Source: CAZRHR01 sp964578885 (GTDB taxonomy: Bacteria; Bacteroidota; Bacteroidia; CAIKAF01). From it: a stretch of 64,000 nt of DNA. The number at the start of each line of letters is the position of its first letter. The first letter of the stretch is position 1. The notes beneath the pieces are model-generated. The model was not told where the DNA came from. It searched no databases and saw only the letters and a program-made list of their open reading frames with translations. This document shows, piece after piece, positions 33,151 to 42,729 of the stretch. Where the stretch lies: assembly GCA_964578885.1 (NCBI GenBank), contig CAZOEO010000012.1, positions 1-64,000 of the forward strand, written 5' to 3'. Made by a program: the position numbers and the translations under genes.

Positions 33151-34149
33151 TTAAGGTTGTACCCTTATATCTAATAAATATTTTTCAAGTTGCTGTCTTT
33201 GAGCAGGTTTCATGCTAAAGGCAAGTGCAGGTTGTAACGGAAGAAATAATTCCATCATTATAAACTCTTGTAACATGTCTTTTTCCCTGGCCCGGCGCAT
33301 TAATTGCATTTCGGGAGTTTCTAACCATTCTGTACTGGTTTCTCCGTGAGTAATCATGGCTAAAATACACTCTTGTTCCCTTTGCATGTCGAATTTTTTA
33401 CCTGGTTTTCCGCCTCGTTCGGCTGGATAATTGGGGGCATGTTCCCAGAGGCATCTGCACATGGCGTAGGTGCTCCAAAGCGGATCGGCCACTAAAATCA
33501 CCATGGTATCTCTTAATTCGATATGGTAGTTGGGTTTAATAAGCGTGAGTGTATTTTTTAATCCTGCACGTGCGCTCACGGCTTCAAAAGTACCGATAAT
33601 ACTGGCTGATGCGGCCTGAAGGACCCTTGCTCTGGCGGCCATTTCCATGGCTCGGTCCACTTTTTTGGCACGAAGCAGTAACTCTGCTTTTAAGCTGTAA
33701 CCAAATGAATATAAGGGATATCGGATTAAAAGAGAATCGACAATTCGTTCTGAACGGGCATGATTCCATTCTTGAAACAAGACTTCGGCCAATAACAGCT
33801 GAATAGGTGCTACCCCTTTGTGTTTTTTGGCAAAAGTTTCTAGTGGCGCAAGGGCTGCATTAAATTTTCCTTCCCGCATGAGTTGGCGAATCCGCATCAT
33901 TTCCGGATGGTCCATTATCGGTTTTGGCCAGGTATTTAAGACCAATTGGCCTGCAGAGTCTGTGGGCACCACCGTGGCATCGAAATCCTGAGAAGGCCGG
34001 TAACGCAAATAGGATTCGCTGGATGAAACAAATTGAAATCTTGGCTCCTGCTGAAATCGCTGGTGAATCTGGTAAGCAGAAGGCGCTTTGGTTTGGGCGC
34101 AGAGAAGGCCCGATAATCCAGCCAACATCCATATTAGCGTTTTTCTCAT
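33151..34149 (-). CDS. Exported TPR-like protein of unknown function
   Basis: A 332-residue protein with a signal peptide (LIWMLAGLSGLLCAQT) and a central helical repeat region (about 95-190: FNAALAPLETFAKKHKGVAP, then LLIRYPLYSFGYSLKAELLL) that looks like two or three tetratricopeptide-type repeats. The C-terminal third (LWEHAPNYPAERGG and after) is not recognised. Its start overlaps the prfC stop as ATGA, so it is translated together with release factor 3, although a functional link is not obvious. Confidence 0.7.
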   Translation of the reverse strand: MRKTLIWMLAGLSGLLCAQTKAPSAYQIHQRFQQEPRFQFVSSSESYLRYRPSQDFDATVVPTDSAGQLVLNTWPKPIMDHPEMMRIRQLMREGKFNAALAPLETFAKKHKGVAPIQLLLAEVLFQEWNHARSERIVDSLLIRYPLYSFGYSLKAELLLRAKKVDRAMEMAARARVLQAASASIIGTFEAVSARAGLKNTLTLIKPNYHIELRDTMVILVADPLWSTYAMCRCLWEHAPNYPAERGGKPGKKFDMQREQECILAMITHGETSTEWLETPEMQLMRRAREKDMLQEFIMMELFLPLQPALAFSMKPAQRQQLEKYLLDIRVQP

Positions 34150-35741
34150 ACTTCCACAACTTTAAATTCACTGGTTTGGTGAAACGTAATTTCCGGATAA
34201 TCCCGTTCTGCCATTTGCAACAAAAAGGCTGAAGGTGCCAGGAAAACCGGGTTTTGGTCTTTGTCGTAAGCGACATTTCCTGTTTTTCGACTCATAAATT
34301 CACGTAACTTCTCAGGATCCTCGCTGGTGAGCCAACATGCTTTAAAAAAGGCCATGGCGTGGAAATCGCAGGATGCTTTGTATTCATGCTCCAACCGGTA
34401 GCGTATTACGTCGAACTGTAGTTCTCCCACGGTGCCCACAATGCGTCGGTTTCCTGGCTGAAGTATAAACAACTGGGCCACACCCTCATCTGTGAGCTGT
34501 TCAATGCCTTTTTCCAATTGTTTGGTTTTCATTGGGTCTTTGTTGACCAATTCTTTGAAAATCTCAGGAGAAAAGCTAGGAATGCCTTTGTAAATCAATG
34601 ATTCTCCCTGGGTGAGTACATCTCCGATTTTAAAATTTCCGGCATCGTATAATCCGACCACATCGCCCGGCCAGGCTTCTTCAATCACACTTTTGTCCTG
34701 GGCCATAAAACTGGTGGGGTTGCTAAACCGAATGTCTTTGTTCAGCCGAACATGGTGGTAAAATGTATTGCGCTCGAATTTACCGGAAACAATGCGTAAA
34801 AAAGCAATCCGGTCCCGATGTCTGGGATCCAGGTTTGCGTGAATTTTAAACACGAACCCGGAGAATTGGGGCTCGTTGGGTTGCACCAGGCGCAGTTGAC
34901 TCTGACGACCTTGTGGCGTTGGAGAAACCTGAATAAAGGTGTCCAATAATTCTTTCACTCCAAAATTAAACATGGCTGAGCCGAAAAAAACGGGCGCCAA
35001 ATCGCCACTTAAATAGGCATTTCGGTCGAAAGTGTCGTACACGCCTTCTACCAAACTGACGTCGCTTCTCAGGGTTTCTGCGTCGTCGCTGCCCACGAGG
35101 TGATCCAATCTTTCGTCGCTCAGGTCTTCGATGGTAACCATGTCGTCGGCGATTTTGGTTTTATTCACCGAAAATAAGTTCACTTTTTTATCCAGAAGCT
35201 GATACACCCCTTTGAATCGATCGCCCTGGTTAATCGGCCACGTGAGTGGACGTACGCGGATATGCAGTTTTTCTTCCAGCTCATCCAATAAATCGTAGGG
35301 GTCCTTTCCTTCCCGGTCCATTTTGTTAATGAAAATAATGACCGGTGTTTTCCGCATGCGGCATACTTCCATCAAGGCCAGGGTTTGGCTTTCTACACCA
35401 TTGGCGCAGTCAATCACCAAAATAACGGAATCTACCGCGGTGAGGGTGCGGTAGGTGTCTTCTGCAAAATCTTTGTGGCCGGGAGTGTCCAGTAGATTGA
35501 TTTTCACTCCTTCATATTCGAAACCCATCACCGAAGTTGCCACAGAAATTCCTCTTTGGCGCTCAATTTCCATGAAATCCGAGGTGGCCGTTTTTTTAAT
35601 TTTATTGGATTTTACGGCACCGGCGGTTTGAATGGCGCCACCAAACAGCAGTAATTTTTCAGTGAGGGTCGTTTTTCCGGCGTCCGGGTGCGAAATAATC
35701 GCAAAAGTGCGTCTTCTGGCAATTTCTGGATGCATACTCAT
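34146..35741 (-). CDS. prfC: Peptide chain release factor 3
   Basis: GTPase that removes RF1/RF2 from ribosomes after peptide release. GTPase motifs are in place: G1 in SHPDAGKTTLTE, switch II DTPGH, and NKMD for guanine recognition. The 531-residue length matches the family, distinct from EF-G by the shorter C-terminus. The product ends in the conserved region (YPEITFHQTSEFKVVEV). First gene of a transcript that includes the TPR-like gene by ATGA overlap. It is preceded by about 200 bp of intergenic DNA. Confidence 0.95.
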   Translation of the reverse strand: MSMHPEIARRRTFAIISHPDAGKTTLTEKLLLFGGAIQTAGAVKSNKIKKTATSDFMEIERQRGISVATSVMGFEYEGVKINLLDTPGHKDFAEDTYRTLTAVDSVILVIDCANGVESQTLALMEVCRMRKTPVIIFINKMDREGKDPYDLLDELEEKLHIRVRPLTWPINQGDRFKGVYQLLDKKVNLFSVNKTKIADDMVTIEDLSDERLDHLVGSDDAETLRSDVSLVEGVYDTFDRNAYLSGDLAPVFFGSAMFNFGVKELLDTFIQVSPTPQGRQSQLRLVQPNEPQFSGFVFKIHANLDPRHRDRIAFLRIVSGKFERNTFYHHVRLNKDIRFSNPTSFMAQDKSVIEEAWPGDVVGLYDAGNFKIGDVLTQGESLIYKGIPSFSPEIFKELVNKDPMKTKQLEKGIEQLTDEGVAQLFILQPGNRRIVGTVGELQFDVIRYRLEHEYKASCDFHAMAFFKACWLTSEDPEKLREFMSRKTGNVAYDKDQNPVFLAPSAFLLQMAERDYPEITFHQTSEFKVVEV

Positions 35742-35949
35742 GTGACAAAGGTAGAAAACTTGTGGATTGATTTCCGGTGATTTAGGGAGGAGAGACCGTG
35801 CATCCTGCCAATTTCTTACTTTTTTACGTGATGCGATGCTTTTTGAAAGCCGGAATTGGGTCAGGGATGAAGTTTAACAATCGAAAGAATTGGCCCATTT
35901 GCGCTTTTTATACAACATGAATAAGGACATTATCCGGAAAATATTGGAC

Positions 35950-36003
35950 AAAAAAAATCCCGGCCAGATCTTGTTCTGTCGAAAGAACCTCTCTAAGCCG
36001 GGA
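35950..36003 (-). terminator. Rho-independent terminator of the phosphohexomutase gene
   Basis: Read on the minus strand, CCCGGC (36002-35997) pairs with GCCGGG (35964-35959) around an inner GTTCT/AGAAC stem, followed by a long T run (35957-35950). It starts about 20 bp after the stop of the gene at 36022. The rest of the gap up to prfC holds nothing else recognised. Confidence 0.75.
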
Positions 36004-36021
36004 AAGACAATGAGGAAAGAA

Positions 36022-37416
36022 TTAAGTGTCTGCCAATCCTAAATCTGCTTTTACTTTTTCCAAGAAAAGGCGGGTTTCTTCCGCAGTTGGCGTTTCAGCA
36101 TAGATTCTTACCACGGGTTCGGTCCCGGAGGCGCGGACCAGTAACCAGGCATCTTCATCGAACAGGTATTTGATGCCATCGATGGTTTCTACTGCCCTTA
36201 CTTCTTTTCCTCCCATCACCGCAGGTTGGGAAGCCATGATGTCCATGGCCCGTTGTTTTTTCTCCTCGGTCAAGTGCAAATCCAGACGGTCGTAGGAAAA
36301 AGAGCCGGTGATGGCATACACTTCCTGAATCAACTCCTTGAGAGATTTTCCGCTTTTGGCCATAAATTCCCATAGAATCATGCCCATCCAAATGCCATCG
36401 CGTTCCGGAATGTGACCTTTTACAGCAATTCCGCCGGATTCTTCGCCTCCCAAAAGCACGTCGTCAGTTACAAAATATCCGGAGATGTTTTTAAAACCGA
36501 TTTGGGTGGTGGTTTGCTCGAGTCCGTAGTGTTTGCAAAGCTTTTTAGCTTTTTCCGTTACGCTGAAGGCGGTGATGACTTTGCCCGTCATTTTCTTGTA
36601 ATGAACGAGATAGTGAATCAACAGCAGAATAATATGGTGAGAATCCACAAATTTTCCGTCTTCATCGAATAATCCAATGCGGTCGGCATCGCCATCTACA
36701 GCCAAACCACAATCGATGCTTTTACCGGTTTGAATGTATTCACTGAACTCCACGAGATTTCTGGGAATGGGTTCCGGTGCAATATGCCCGAAATTGGGGT
36801 TCCATTCGCAATGTAGGCTTTCAATTTCGGGGAAAAGTAAATCCATGGCGCGGAAACCGGAGCCATACATGGCATCGAATCCCCAGCGGAACGGACTATT
36901 ACGAATGGCTTCTATGTCGAAAGTTTGGAGTACAGCCTGCACATATAAATCCACTAAATTCACACAAGTGAGTGCGTCTCCTCCAAAAGGTTGGGCAGCA
37001 ATGTCGGTGGCTCCTTCGATGCGTTGTTCGATGGCTTCGATGTCTTTCGGAAGCAGCGGCCCGCCAAAATGAGCTTTCAGTTTATAACCATTGTAAGATG
37101 GCGGATTATGCGAGGCGGTCAGGACAATGCCTAATCCGGCTTCGAAGTGCCGTGTGCCCATGCTCACCATGGGAGTAGTTACGGGACCATCTGCATAATA
37201 CACAGTAAGGCCGTGGGCCAGAAAAACCCGGGAGGCTTCTTCCAGGAAAAGACGTCCGCCGAAGCGGCAATCGTGCCCAATAACAATTTTTTTCGGTAAA
37301 TCGCTGTCCAGTAGCCATTGTGCTACTGCCGTAGAAACGCGGTTTACATTGTTGGTTGTAAAATCTTTTGCAATAATGGCACGCCATCCGTCGGTGCCAA
37401 ATTTAATCTTGTCCAT
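36022..37416 (-). CDS. Phosphoglucomutase/phosphomannomutase family protein
   Basis: Interconverts hexose 1- and 6-phosphates through a phosphoserine intermediate. The four family motifs are complete: catalytic Ser in VLTASHNP, metal loop DGDADR, sugar-specificity loop GGEESGG, and phosphate-binding loop RASGTEPVVR. The N-terminus MDKIKFGTDGWRAII matches family starts, so ATG 37416 is preferred over 37443. About 464 residues. Whether it favours glucose, mannose or glucosamine phosphate is not clear. Single-gene unit with its own terminator. Confidence 0.92.
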   Translation of the reverse strand: MDKIKFGTDGWRAIIAKDFTTNNVNRVSTAVAQWLLDSDLPKKIVIGHDCRFGGRLFLEEASRVFLAHGLTVYYADGPVTTPMVSMGTRHFEAGLGIVLTASHNPPSYNGYKLKAHFGGPLLPKDIEAIEQRIEGATDIAAQPFGGDALTCVNLVDLYVQAVLQTFDIEAIRNSPFRWGFDAMYGSGFRAMDLLFPEIESLHCEWNPNFGHIAPEPIPRNLVEFSEYIQTGKSIDCGLAVDGDADRIGLFDEDGKFVDSHHIILLLIHYLVHYKKMTGKVITAFSVTEKAKKLCKHYGLEQTTTQIGFKNISGYFVTDDVLLGGEESGGIAVKGHIPERDGIWMGMILWEFMAKSGKSLKELIQEVYAITGSFSYDRLDLHLTEEKKQRAMDIMASQPAVMGGKEVRAVETIDGIKYLFDEDAWLLVRASGTEPVVRIYAETPTAEETRLFLEKVKADLGLADT

Positions 37417-37587
37417 ACACAAAGTTCTGGCCCAAATGTACATGGATTTTTTAATCGGAAAGCCAGTGGAAATACCATCCTCTTCGCTTTCACCCGGGTA
37501 AAATCGCTTTTACAAGTTCTTTTACCGGAGTAAATGAGATAAAACGACGCAAAAAGATTATCTTTCATGTGTTTAAATGAATGCATT

Positions 37588-38934
37588 ATGTCCGGTTTTT
37601 CTCAGCTCCATCCAAGACGAAATATGCTTGTTAAGGTATTATTAGTCTTTGTTTTGTCTTTAATTTTATTGATTCCGCAAGGCATGATTTCTTCTTTAAT
37701 CTGGGAGCGCCAGTCGGTACAGGAAAGTGCGATTTTGGAAGTAAGTGAAAAATGGGGTGGGGAACAGGTATTCGGTGGCCCTTATATCTCTGTTCCTTTC
37801 AAGGAAAAGCGAGAAGAATGGGAAGAAATAAAGGATGGCCGGGAACAGGCAGTTCGAAAAGAAGTGAAGATTTTTTACGACGACCACCAATGGGTGGTTT
37901 TGCCCAGCCATTTAAAAATTCATGTGAAAGTGATGCCGGAGATTCGCCAGCGCGGTATTTACCAGGTGGTGGTTTATCGTTCTCAATCGGTGTTAAGTGG
38001 CACGCTCACTATGCCTCGTCCAATGGATTTAGGCATAGATTCAACTTTAATCGACTGGAATAAAGCACGCTGGATTTTTACATTGCCGGATCCCAAAGGC
38101 ATCGAAACGGCCGATTTACAAATCAACAACCAGTCTTTAACCCTGGTTTCAGGAGAAATTCCTAACAATCAAAGAGGTATTTCGGCCAAAATGGATGGTT
38201 TGAAGCAAGGTTTGTCCATGAATTTCCAAATGAATCTGGATATAAATGGCAGCCAGACCCTGTCGTTTGTGCCATTGGGCAAAACCACCGAAGTGCATGT
38301 GGAAGGAGCCTGGCCTTCGCCCAGTTTCAATGGACAATTTTTACCCGATTCATCTCAAATTGGTCAGTCTTTCTCAGCCTGGTGGAAAATTTTACATTTA
38401 AATCGTTCATTCCCGGAAACCTGGAAAGATGATACCTATCAAGTGTATGAAGATACTTTTGGACTTTCGCTGTTTTCGCCGGTAGATCATTATCAAAAGT
38501 CTCATCGCAGCGTGAAATACGCGTATATGTTCATCGTACTCACTTTTATCGCGCTGTTTTTCATGGAAATGTGGCAAAAGATTTTTGTCCATCCCATGCA
38601 ATATTTGCTCACAGGCCTCGCCCTGGTTATTTTTTATGCGTTGCTCATTGCTTTGTCGGAACACTGGCGTTTCAACTGGGCGTATGGCGTGTCTTCAGTT
38701 GCTACGGTGGCATTGATTGGCGGATACATACGTGGGATTCTCCATTCCACTAAACTGGCGTCCATGATGGTCGGCATTTTAACAATCCTGTACACCTTTA
38801 TCTTTATCATTCTGCAACAGGAAGATTATGCCTTATTGATGGGATCCATTGGTATGTTCCTGATATTAGGTATTATCATGTATTTCAGCCGAAAGATTGA
38901 TTGGTCCTTGTCCTCAGAATCTCCGAATCCTTAA
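37588..38934 (+). CDS. creD: CreD-family inner membrane protein
   Basis: A 448-residue protein of the CreD (PF06123) family, linked in E. coli to envelope integrity and the CreBC regulon. It has one N-terminal helix (LVKVLLVFVLSLILLIPQGMI), a large beta-rich periplasmic region (about 45-310) that includes FGGPYISVPF and SVLSGTLTMP, and five to six C-terminal helices starting YAYMFIVLTFIALFFME. FSPVDHYQKSHRSVKYA is the family signature before the first C-terminal helix. No creBC-like regulators are adjacent. ATG 37588 gives a normal start; 37567 is an alternative. Confidence 0.9.
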   Translation: MSGFSQLHPRRNMLVKVLLVFVLSLILLIPQGMISSLIWERQSVQESAILEVSEKWGGEQVFGGPYISVPFKEKREEWEEIKDGREQAVRKEVKIFYDDHQWVVLPSHLKIHVKVMPEIRQRGIYQVVVYRSQSVLSGTLTMPRPMDLGIDSTLIDWNKARWIFTLPDPKGIETADLQINNQSLTLVSGEIPNNQRGISAKMDGLKQGLSMNFQMNLDINGSQTLSFVPLGKTTEVHVEGAWPSPSFNGQFLPDSSQIGQSFSAWWKILHLNRSFPETWKDDTYQVYEDTFGLSLFSPVDHYQKSHRSVKYAYMFIVLTFIALFFMEMWQKIFVHPMQYLLTGLALVIFYALLIALSEHWRFNWAYGVSSVATVALIGGYIRGILHSTKLASMMVGILTILYTFIFIILQQEDYALLMGSIGMFLILGIIMYFSRKIDWSLSSESPNP

Positions 38935-39033
38935 TCGCAGATGTATTCCGAATGGGAAGTCGGGCGGAGCAACAAATCCGGATTCTCGTGCAGTTTCGAA
39001 ATTTGAAATCTACGTTTTGAACGGAAAATATAC

Positions 39034-39471
39034 ATGGCAAAAAACAAGACCACCTTCACCGGACAAAATGTTTCAGATTTCATCCATGGTTTCGTGGAAA
39101 CGGAAAGCAAAAAGGCAGATAGTTTTCAACTCATTGAACTGCTACAAGCATGGTCTGGCGAAGCTCCAAAGATGTGGGGGCCAAGTATCATAGGATTTGG
39201 CCATTATCACTATAAATACGCAAGTGGGCATGAAGGTGATGCGCCCGTGCTTGCTTTTTCACCGCGTAAAGCTGCGCTCACTTTATATGTGTATTCAGAT
39301 ACGGATAAAAGCAAAGCACTCCTTTCTCAGCTGGGAAAGTATACAATGAGCAAAGCCTGTATTTACGTAAAAAAGCTATCGGACATTCAAGTGGATGTGC
39401 TGAGGGACATTTGTATGGAATCCATGCGATACATAAGTGAACACTATGTGTGTTCATGTCGGAAGGAATAA
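39034..39471 (+). CDS. DUF1801 domain protein
   Basis: A 145-residue soluble protein of the DUF1801/YdhG-like family. Features are VSDFIHGF and ELLQAWSGEAPKMWG, then SIIGFGHYHYKYASGHEGD, then LAFSPRKAALTLYVY, the conserved beta-rich core. KACIYVKKLSDIQVDVLRDI is the typical C-terminal helix. The biochemical role is unknown for the family. It stands alone between creD and the convergent methylase gene. Confidence 0.8.
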   Translation: MAKNKTTFTGQNVSDFIHGFVETESKKADSFQLIELLQAWSGEAPKMWGPSIIGFGHYHYKYASGHEGDAPVLAFSPRKAALTLYVYSDTDKSKALLSQLGKYTMSKACIYVKKLSDIQVDVLRDICMESMRYISEHYVCSCRKE

Positions 39472-39662
39472 AGTCCCGTACATGTTTTTCAGGGGAGGTT
39501 GTCAGCTTGTATTTAAAAGCGATGAGCTTGTATTTTTCGGCCAGATTTTATGGTTTAAAAATCTGATGAATCGTTTACATCGTCTATTGGTATGGTTCAG
39601 GATAACAGATTGCCAAGGCATTTGGCAGCGCAAAAATGTCACCACTTAGGCTCGTTATCGCC

Positions 39663-40370
39663 TTATTTGACCAAACCTTTTCCCAAAATAAAGACGACTT
39701 CTTTTTTCTGAATGGGGGCTTTGGTGGTACGCCACTGGTCGATGCGGAGCGTTTTGCTCCAGCCTCCATGTTGTTGCAAATTACAGGAAATATGGAGCAT
39801 GGTGTCCGGACCGCAGACTTGTAAAATGCTTTGAAACAATCCTTCGTTGCGGTGGGGGGCTTCCATGAAAATATGGGTGCTTCCATCTTGCCGAAGGGCA
39901 CGTTCCATGTTTCTGAGTTTTTCCATTAAAGACTTGTGGTCTCGTGGTAAATACCCGTGAAAGGTAAAATGCTGTCCGTTCAGCCCGGAAGCCATTAAGG
40001 CTAAGATAAAACTACATGGGCCCGTCAGGGGAATCACAGGAATTTGCCATTGATGTGCTTGTAATACCCACTGAGAACCCGGATCGGCAATGCCAGGGCA
40101 ACCGGCGTCGGAAATGATGGCCAAATCTTCGCCCTGCTTCACGCGAAACAACAATTGTTGTTGTTCCTCTTCTGTGAGGGGTTGTTTTACGGGGAAAAAG
40201 CATTCGGTCTCCACATCCGGAGTGAGCTTAGAAATCATCCGCATACAGGCTTTGGGAGATTCTCCAATCCATAATTTTACCTGCTTTATTTGTTCCCATT
40301 GATGTTCGGGAAAAGGGAGGTCGCGGTTATCCGAAATATTGTTCGGTACCATGAAGATGCGTCCGCTCAT
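39663..40370 (-). CDS. RsmI-like tetrapyrrole-methylase family rRNA methyltransferase
   Basis: A 235-residue SAM-dependent methylase of the family that contains RsmI, which 2'-O-methylates C1402 of 16S rRNA. Seen are a start with IFMVPNNISDNRD, the glycine- and acid-rich segment AIISDAGCPGIADPGS, and PVIPLTGPCSFILALMASGL followed by FTFHGYLPRD. The family-typical ending (KKEVVFILGKG) is present. It is shorter than E. coli RsmI and belongs to the divergent Bacteroidota branch, so the exact target is less certain. ATG 40370 overlaps the phosphatase stop (ATGA); the longer reading to 40490 would overlap that gene completely. Confidence 0.85.
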   Translation of the reverse strand: MSGRIFMVPNNISDNRDLPFPEHQWEQIKQVKLWIGESPKACMRMISKLTPDVETECFFPVKQPLTEEEQQQLLFRVKQGEDLAIISDAGCPGIADPGSQWVLQAHQWQIPVIPLTGPCSFILALMASGLNGQHFTFHGYLPRDHKSLMEKLRNMERALRQDGSTHIFMEAPHRNEGLFQSILQVCGPDTMLHISCNLQQHGGWSKTLRIDQWRTTKAPIQKKEVVFILGKGLVK

Positions 40371-40846
40371 GCTTTTTTTAATTGGTTTAAAATGGCTAGA
40401 CAAGAGGTTTGAATCAATTGGGCAACGGTGGAAAATCCTTCTTCCTTGCCAAACCAGGGATCTGGCACGGTGCGATTTTCTCCGGGCCACGCGGCATCCG
40501 TTAAAAACTGTACTTTTTGCTGGTCTTGTTCGTTGCGCGCCAAACGCATCACGTCCTGGTAATTGCTGGCGTCCATCACGAAAATATGGGTAAAACGGTC
40601 GAAATCTTCTTTTTTAAATTGCCGCGCCCGAAGTCCGGAAATATCCATGCCTAAACCTGTCATGGTGCGAATGGCACGGTCGTCTGGTGGTTCCCCTACA
40701 TGCCAGTGTCCAGTACCGGCCGAATCAATAATCAGGTCCACGCCGTTTTCTTCTGCCACTTGCCTCATGATGCCTTCTGCCATGGGCGAACGGCAAATGT
40801 TGCCCAGGCAAACCATCAAAAGATGGGGTACCGCTTGTTTTTCCAT
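40367..40846 (-). CDS. Low-molecular-weight protein-tyrosine phosphatase
   Basis: A 159-residue phosphatase with the catalytic loop CLGNICRSP (Cys nucleophile, Arg phosphate binder) at residues about 13-21 and the general-acid motif DPW near 130. Acts on phosphotyrosine proteins or small phosphoesters; related enzymes often control exopolysaccharide kinases or are arsenate-reductase-like. ATG 40846 is chosen since it begins just before the first strand (VPHLLMVCLGN). It is coupled by an ATGA overlap to the RsmI-like gene and is divergent from the membrane protein gene. Confidence 0.92.
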   Translation of the reverse strand: MEKQAVPHLLMVCLGNICRSPMAEGIMRQVAEENGVDLIIDSAGTGHWHVGEPPDDRAIRTMTGLGMDISGLRARQFKKEDFDRFTHIFVMDASNYQDVMRLARNEQDQQKVQFLTDAAWPGENRTVPDPWFGKEEGFSTVAQLIQTSCLAILNQLKKA

Positions 40847-40932
40847 GGGACCAAGATACAGGTTTATGGGTTGCTGCGCAGTTTTGGCGCTGCATGTGGA
40901 AAATTTGTACTTTTCAGCCTCTAATTGATTGC

Positions 40933-42285
40933 ATGAAGTCATTGAATCTTTCCGCAACACATCGCCTTGATGCGGTGAACATCGCCCTTATGCTGGTGTC
41001 TTTGGTTTTGGCCTATGTGCTGCCATTTGAACTTTTTCTTTTTTCCTATGCCGTGCTTGGACCCTTGCATTACCTCACGGAAATTTCCTGGCTGCATCAA
41101 AAAAATTATTTTGTTGGAGGCGGCGGAAAAGGCAATCGGTGGTTTGCGGGAATCGCGCTGATTCTTGGTGCATGTATTACCTTGTCTAATTTTGGGGATA
41201 CCTTGTGGCAGTGGCTGTTTCAGTCGCCCATGCCCATTCGGTTTCCGGAGTTTGGTACACATTTTATTTTTCTGGCCTTTGGGGCTGCTTTTGTCTTTGT
41301 GCTGCTTCAGGGAAAATGGCAGCGAATACTTGGGCTCGGCGCGTTGCTCTTATTTGCTGTGGTGTATCCTTTAGATCAGTCGAAAACCACGCTTATCAAT
41401 CATGAAGGGATAGAAGTCGGGGGTGTGTATGTAAAGCCCCGTGATAAATACATGGCCATTACGAACCTTACGTTGGAAATGCAAAACGGCGAAAAGCAGT
41501 CGGATGTGGCTTTGCTATTAAAACGTCAGGGTCCCGGCCAGTGGGATTATGTGGATAATCCGCTGCGCGAAATGAGGGATTTAACTTTGCCGCCTCATAC
41601 TGCGGAGTTGTCTGCGTCCGGGGCCTTGCTGAGTGTGATGGATGGAAAAGGATTTCAGTTTGGGGTCGCCCATGCTGCCACAGGTCTTTTCTTCAGTTTT
41701 TTCCTTCCAACCCTTATCCATGTCTTTTTATTTACGGGACTCTTCATGTGGTTTGGCGCGCTTAAATCGGGATCTTCTCTGGGTTTGATTTCCGTAGGGG
41801 CGCTGTTTTTTTGTGGGGCTTTGCCTTTTTTCTGGGATCCGGGGGTTGGAAATTATGTGGTATCGGAAACGGCCAGAAGCAGTTATGATGTTTCTTTTTA
41901 CGATTTAAACGTACAGATTCTAAGGCTTTTCGACCGGATGGGTGCGGTGGGCGAAACCCAAACGTTGGTGTATAGTTCAGCCTTTGGTGTTTCAGTTACT
42001 CGATTTATCGCTTTTGCCTACACGTATCATTATTTGAATTGGTTCAGCAAAACCAACATTATTCAGTGGCATAAGGTGCCTGTTCTGAATTTATCGGTGG
42101 TGGGATTGTTGTGGCTGTCCTCTGTGGGATTGTATCTTTGGGATTATCAAACGGGGTTACAAGCTTTGTTTTTCCTGAGTTTTTTGCATGTTTTCATGGA
42201 GTTTCCACTGAATGTGCAGAGCTTGTTGGGGATATCCAAACATTATATGGGTCGATTTAGGAAAAGGGAAGCGGTGGTTGCGTAA
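40933..42285 (+). CDS. Polytopic membrane protein of unknown function
   Basis: A 450-residue integral membrane protein with about nine or ten hydrophobic helices, starting around 14-40 (VNIALMLVSLVLAYVLPFEL). A soluble beta-like insertion lies near 150-230 (INHEGIEVGGVYVKPRDKYMAITNLTLEM). Conserved-looking His and Trp residues occur within helices (GPLHYLTEISWLHQ, YTYHYLNWFS). I do not recognise the family. It is a single gene upstream of the ribosomal protein operon, which has its own promoter. Confidence 0.7.
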   Translation: MKSLNLSATHRLDAVNIALMLVSLVLAYVLPFELFLFSYAVLGPLHYLTEISWLHQKNYFVGGGGKGNRWFAGIALILGACITLSNFGDTLWQWLFQSPMPIRFPEFGTHFIFLAFGAAFVFVLLQGKWQRILGLGALLLFAVVYPLDQSKTTLINHEGIEVGGVYVKPRDKYMAITNLTLEMQNGEKQSDVALLLKRQGPGQWDYVDNPLREMRDLTLPPHTAELSASGALLSVMDGKGFQFGVAHAATGLFFSFFLPTLIHVFLFTGLFMWFGALKSGSSLGLISVGALFFCGALPFFWDPGVGNYVVSETARSSYDVSFYDLNVQILRLFDRMGAVGETQTLVYSSAFGVSVTRFIAFAYTYHYLNWFSKTNIIQWHKVPVLNLSVVGLLWLSSVGLYLWDYQTGLQALFFLSFLHVFMEFPLNVQSLLGISKHYMGRFRKREAVVA

Positions 42286-42302
42286 AAGATTTCTATAAAA
42301 AG

Positions 42303-42333
42303 TTGGAAGTGTGGGGGTGGAATGGTATATTTG
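42303..42333 (+). promoter_or_regulatory. Promoter of the rpsF-rpsR-rplI operon
   Basis: TTG at 42303-42305 and TATATTTG at 42326-42333, 20 bp apart, match the Bacteroidota sigma-A consensus (TTTG-N19-20-TANNTTTG) well. The rpsF start codon is 37 bp downstream. Confidence 0.65.
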
Positions 42334-42369
42334 CAGCCATTTTTTAACAAAAACCAAATAAATTATCTG

Positions 42370-42729
42370 ATGGTCAACCATTATGAATCCATGTTCATCC
42401 TGACACCTGTCCTGAGCGATGAGCAATTAAAGGAGGCAGTTGACAAGTACAGAGCGCTTCTGAAAGATCACGGTTTCGATATCGTGAACGACGAATCCTG
42501 GGGTTTGCGTAAGCTTGCCTATCCCATTCAGAAGAAGTCAACGGGGTTCTATCATCTCTTCGAATTTAAAGCAGATCCTTCTTTTGTAGAGAAGTGGGAG
42601 CTTACATTCCGTCGTGATGAGCGAATCTTGCGCTTTGCCACCTTCCGTATGGATAAGGACATGATCGCTTACAGCCAGAAGCGCCAACAAAAATTGTCTG
42701 GCCGTTCCACCGCTAAAAACGCTGAATGA
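42370..42729 (+). CDS. rpsF: 30S ribosomal protein S6
   Basis: Small-subunit protein that binds 16S rRNA as a heterodimer with S18. Family features: NHYESMFILTPVLSDEQL at the N-terminus, then WGLRKLAYPIQKKSTGFYHLFEF, and LRRDERILRF-like FRRDERILRFATFR. 119 residues with a Lys/Arg-rich tail. ATG 42370 is the normal start; 42322 would add a stretch foreign to the family. Stop overlaps the next start (ATGA). Confidence 0.95.
   Translation: MVNHYESMFILTPVLSDEQLKEAVDKYRALLKDHGFDIVNDESWGLRKLAYPIQKKSTGFYHLFEFKADPSFVEKWELTFRRDERILRFATFRMDKDMIAYSQKRQQKLSGRSTAKNAE

Noticed and set aside
40371..40490. N-terminal extension of the RsmI-like methylase to 40490
   Set aside because: It would lie wholly inside the phosphatase gene; the ATG at 40370 with ATGA overlap matches the family start.
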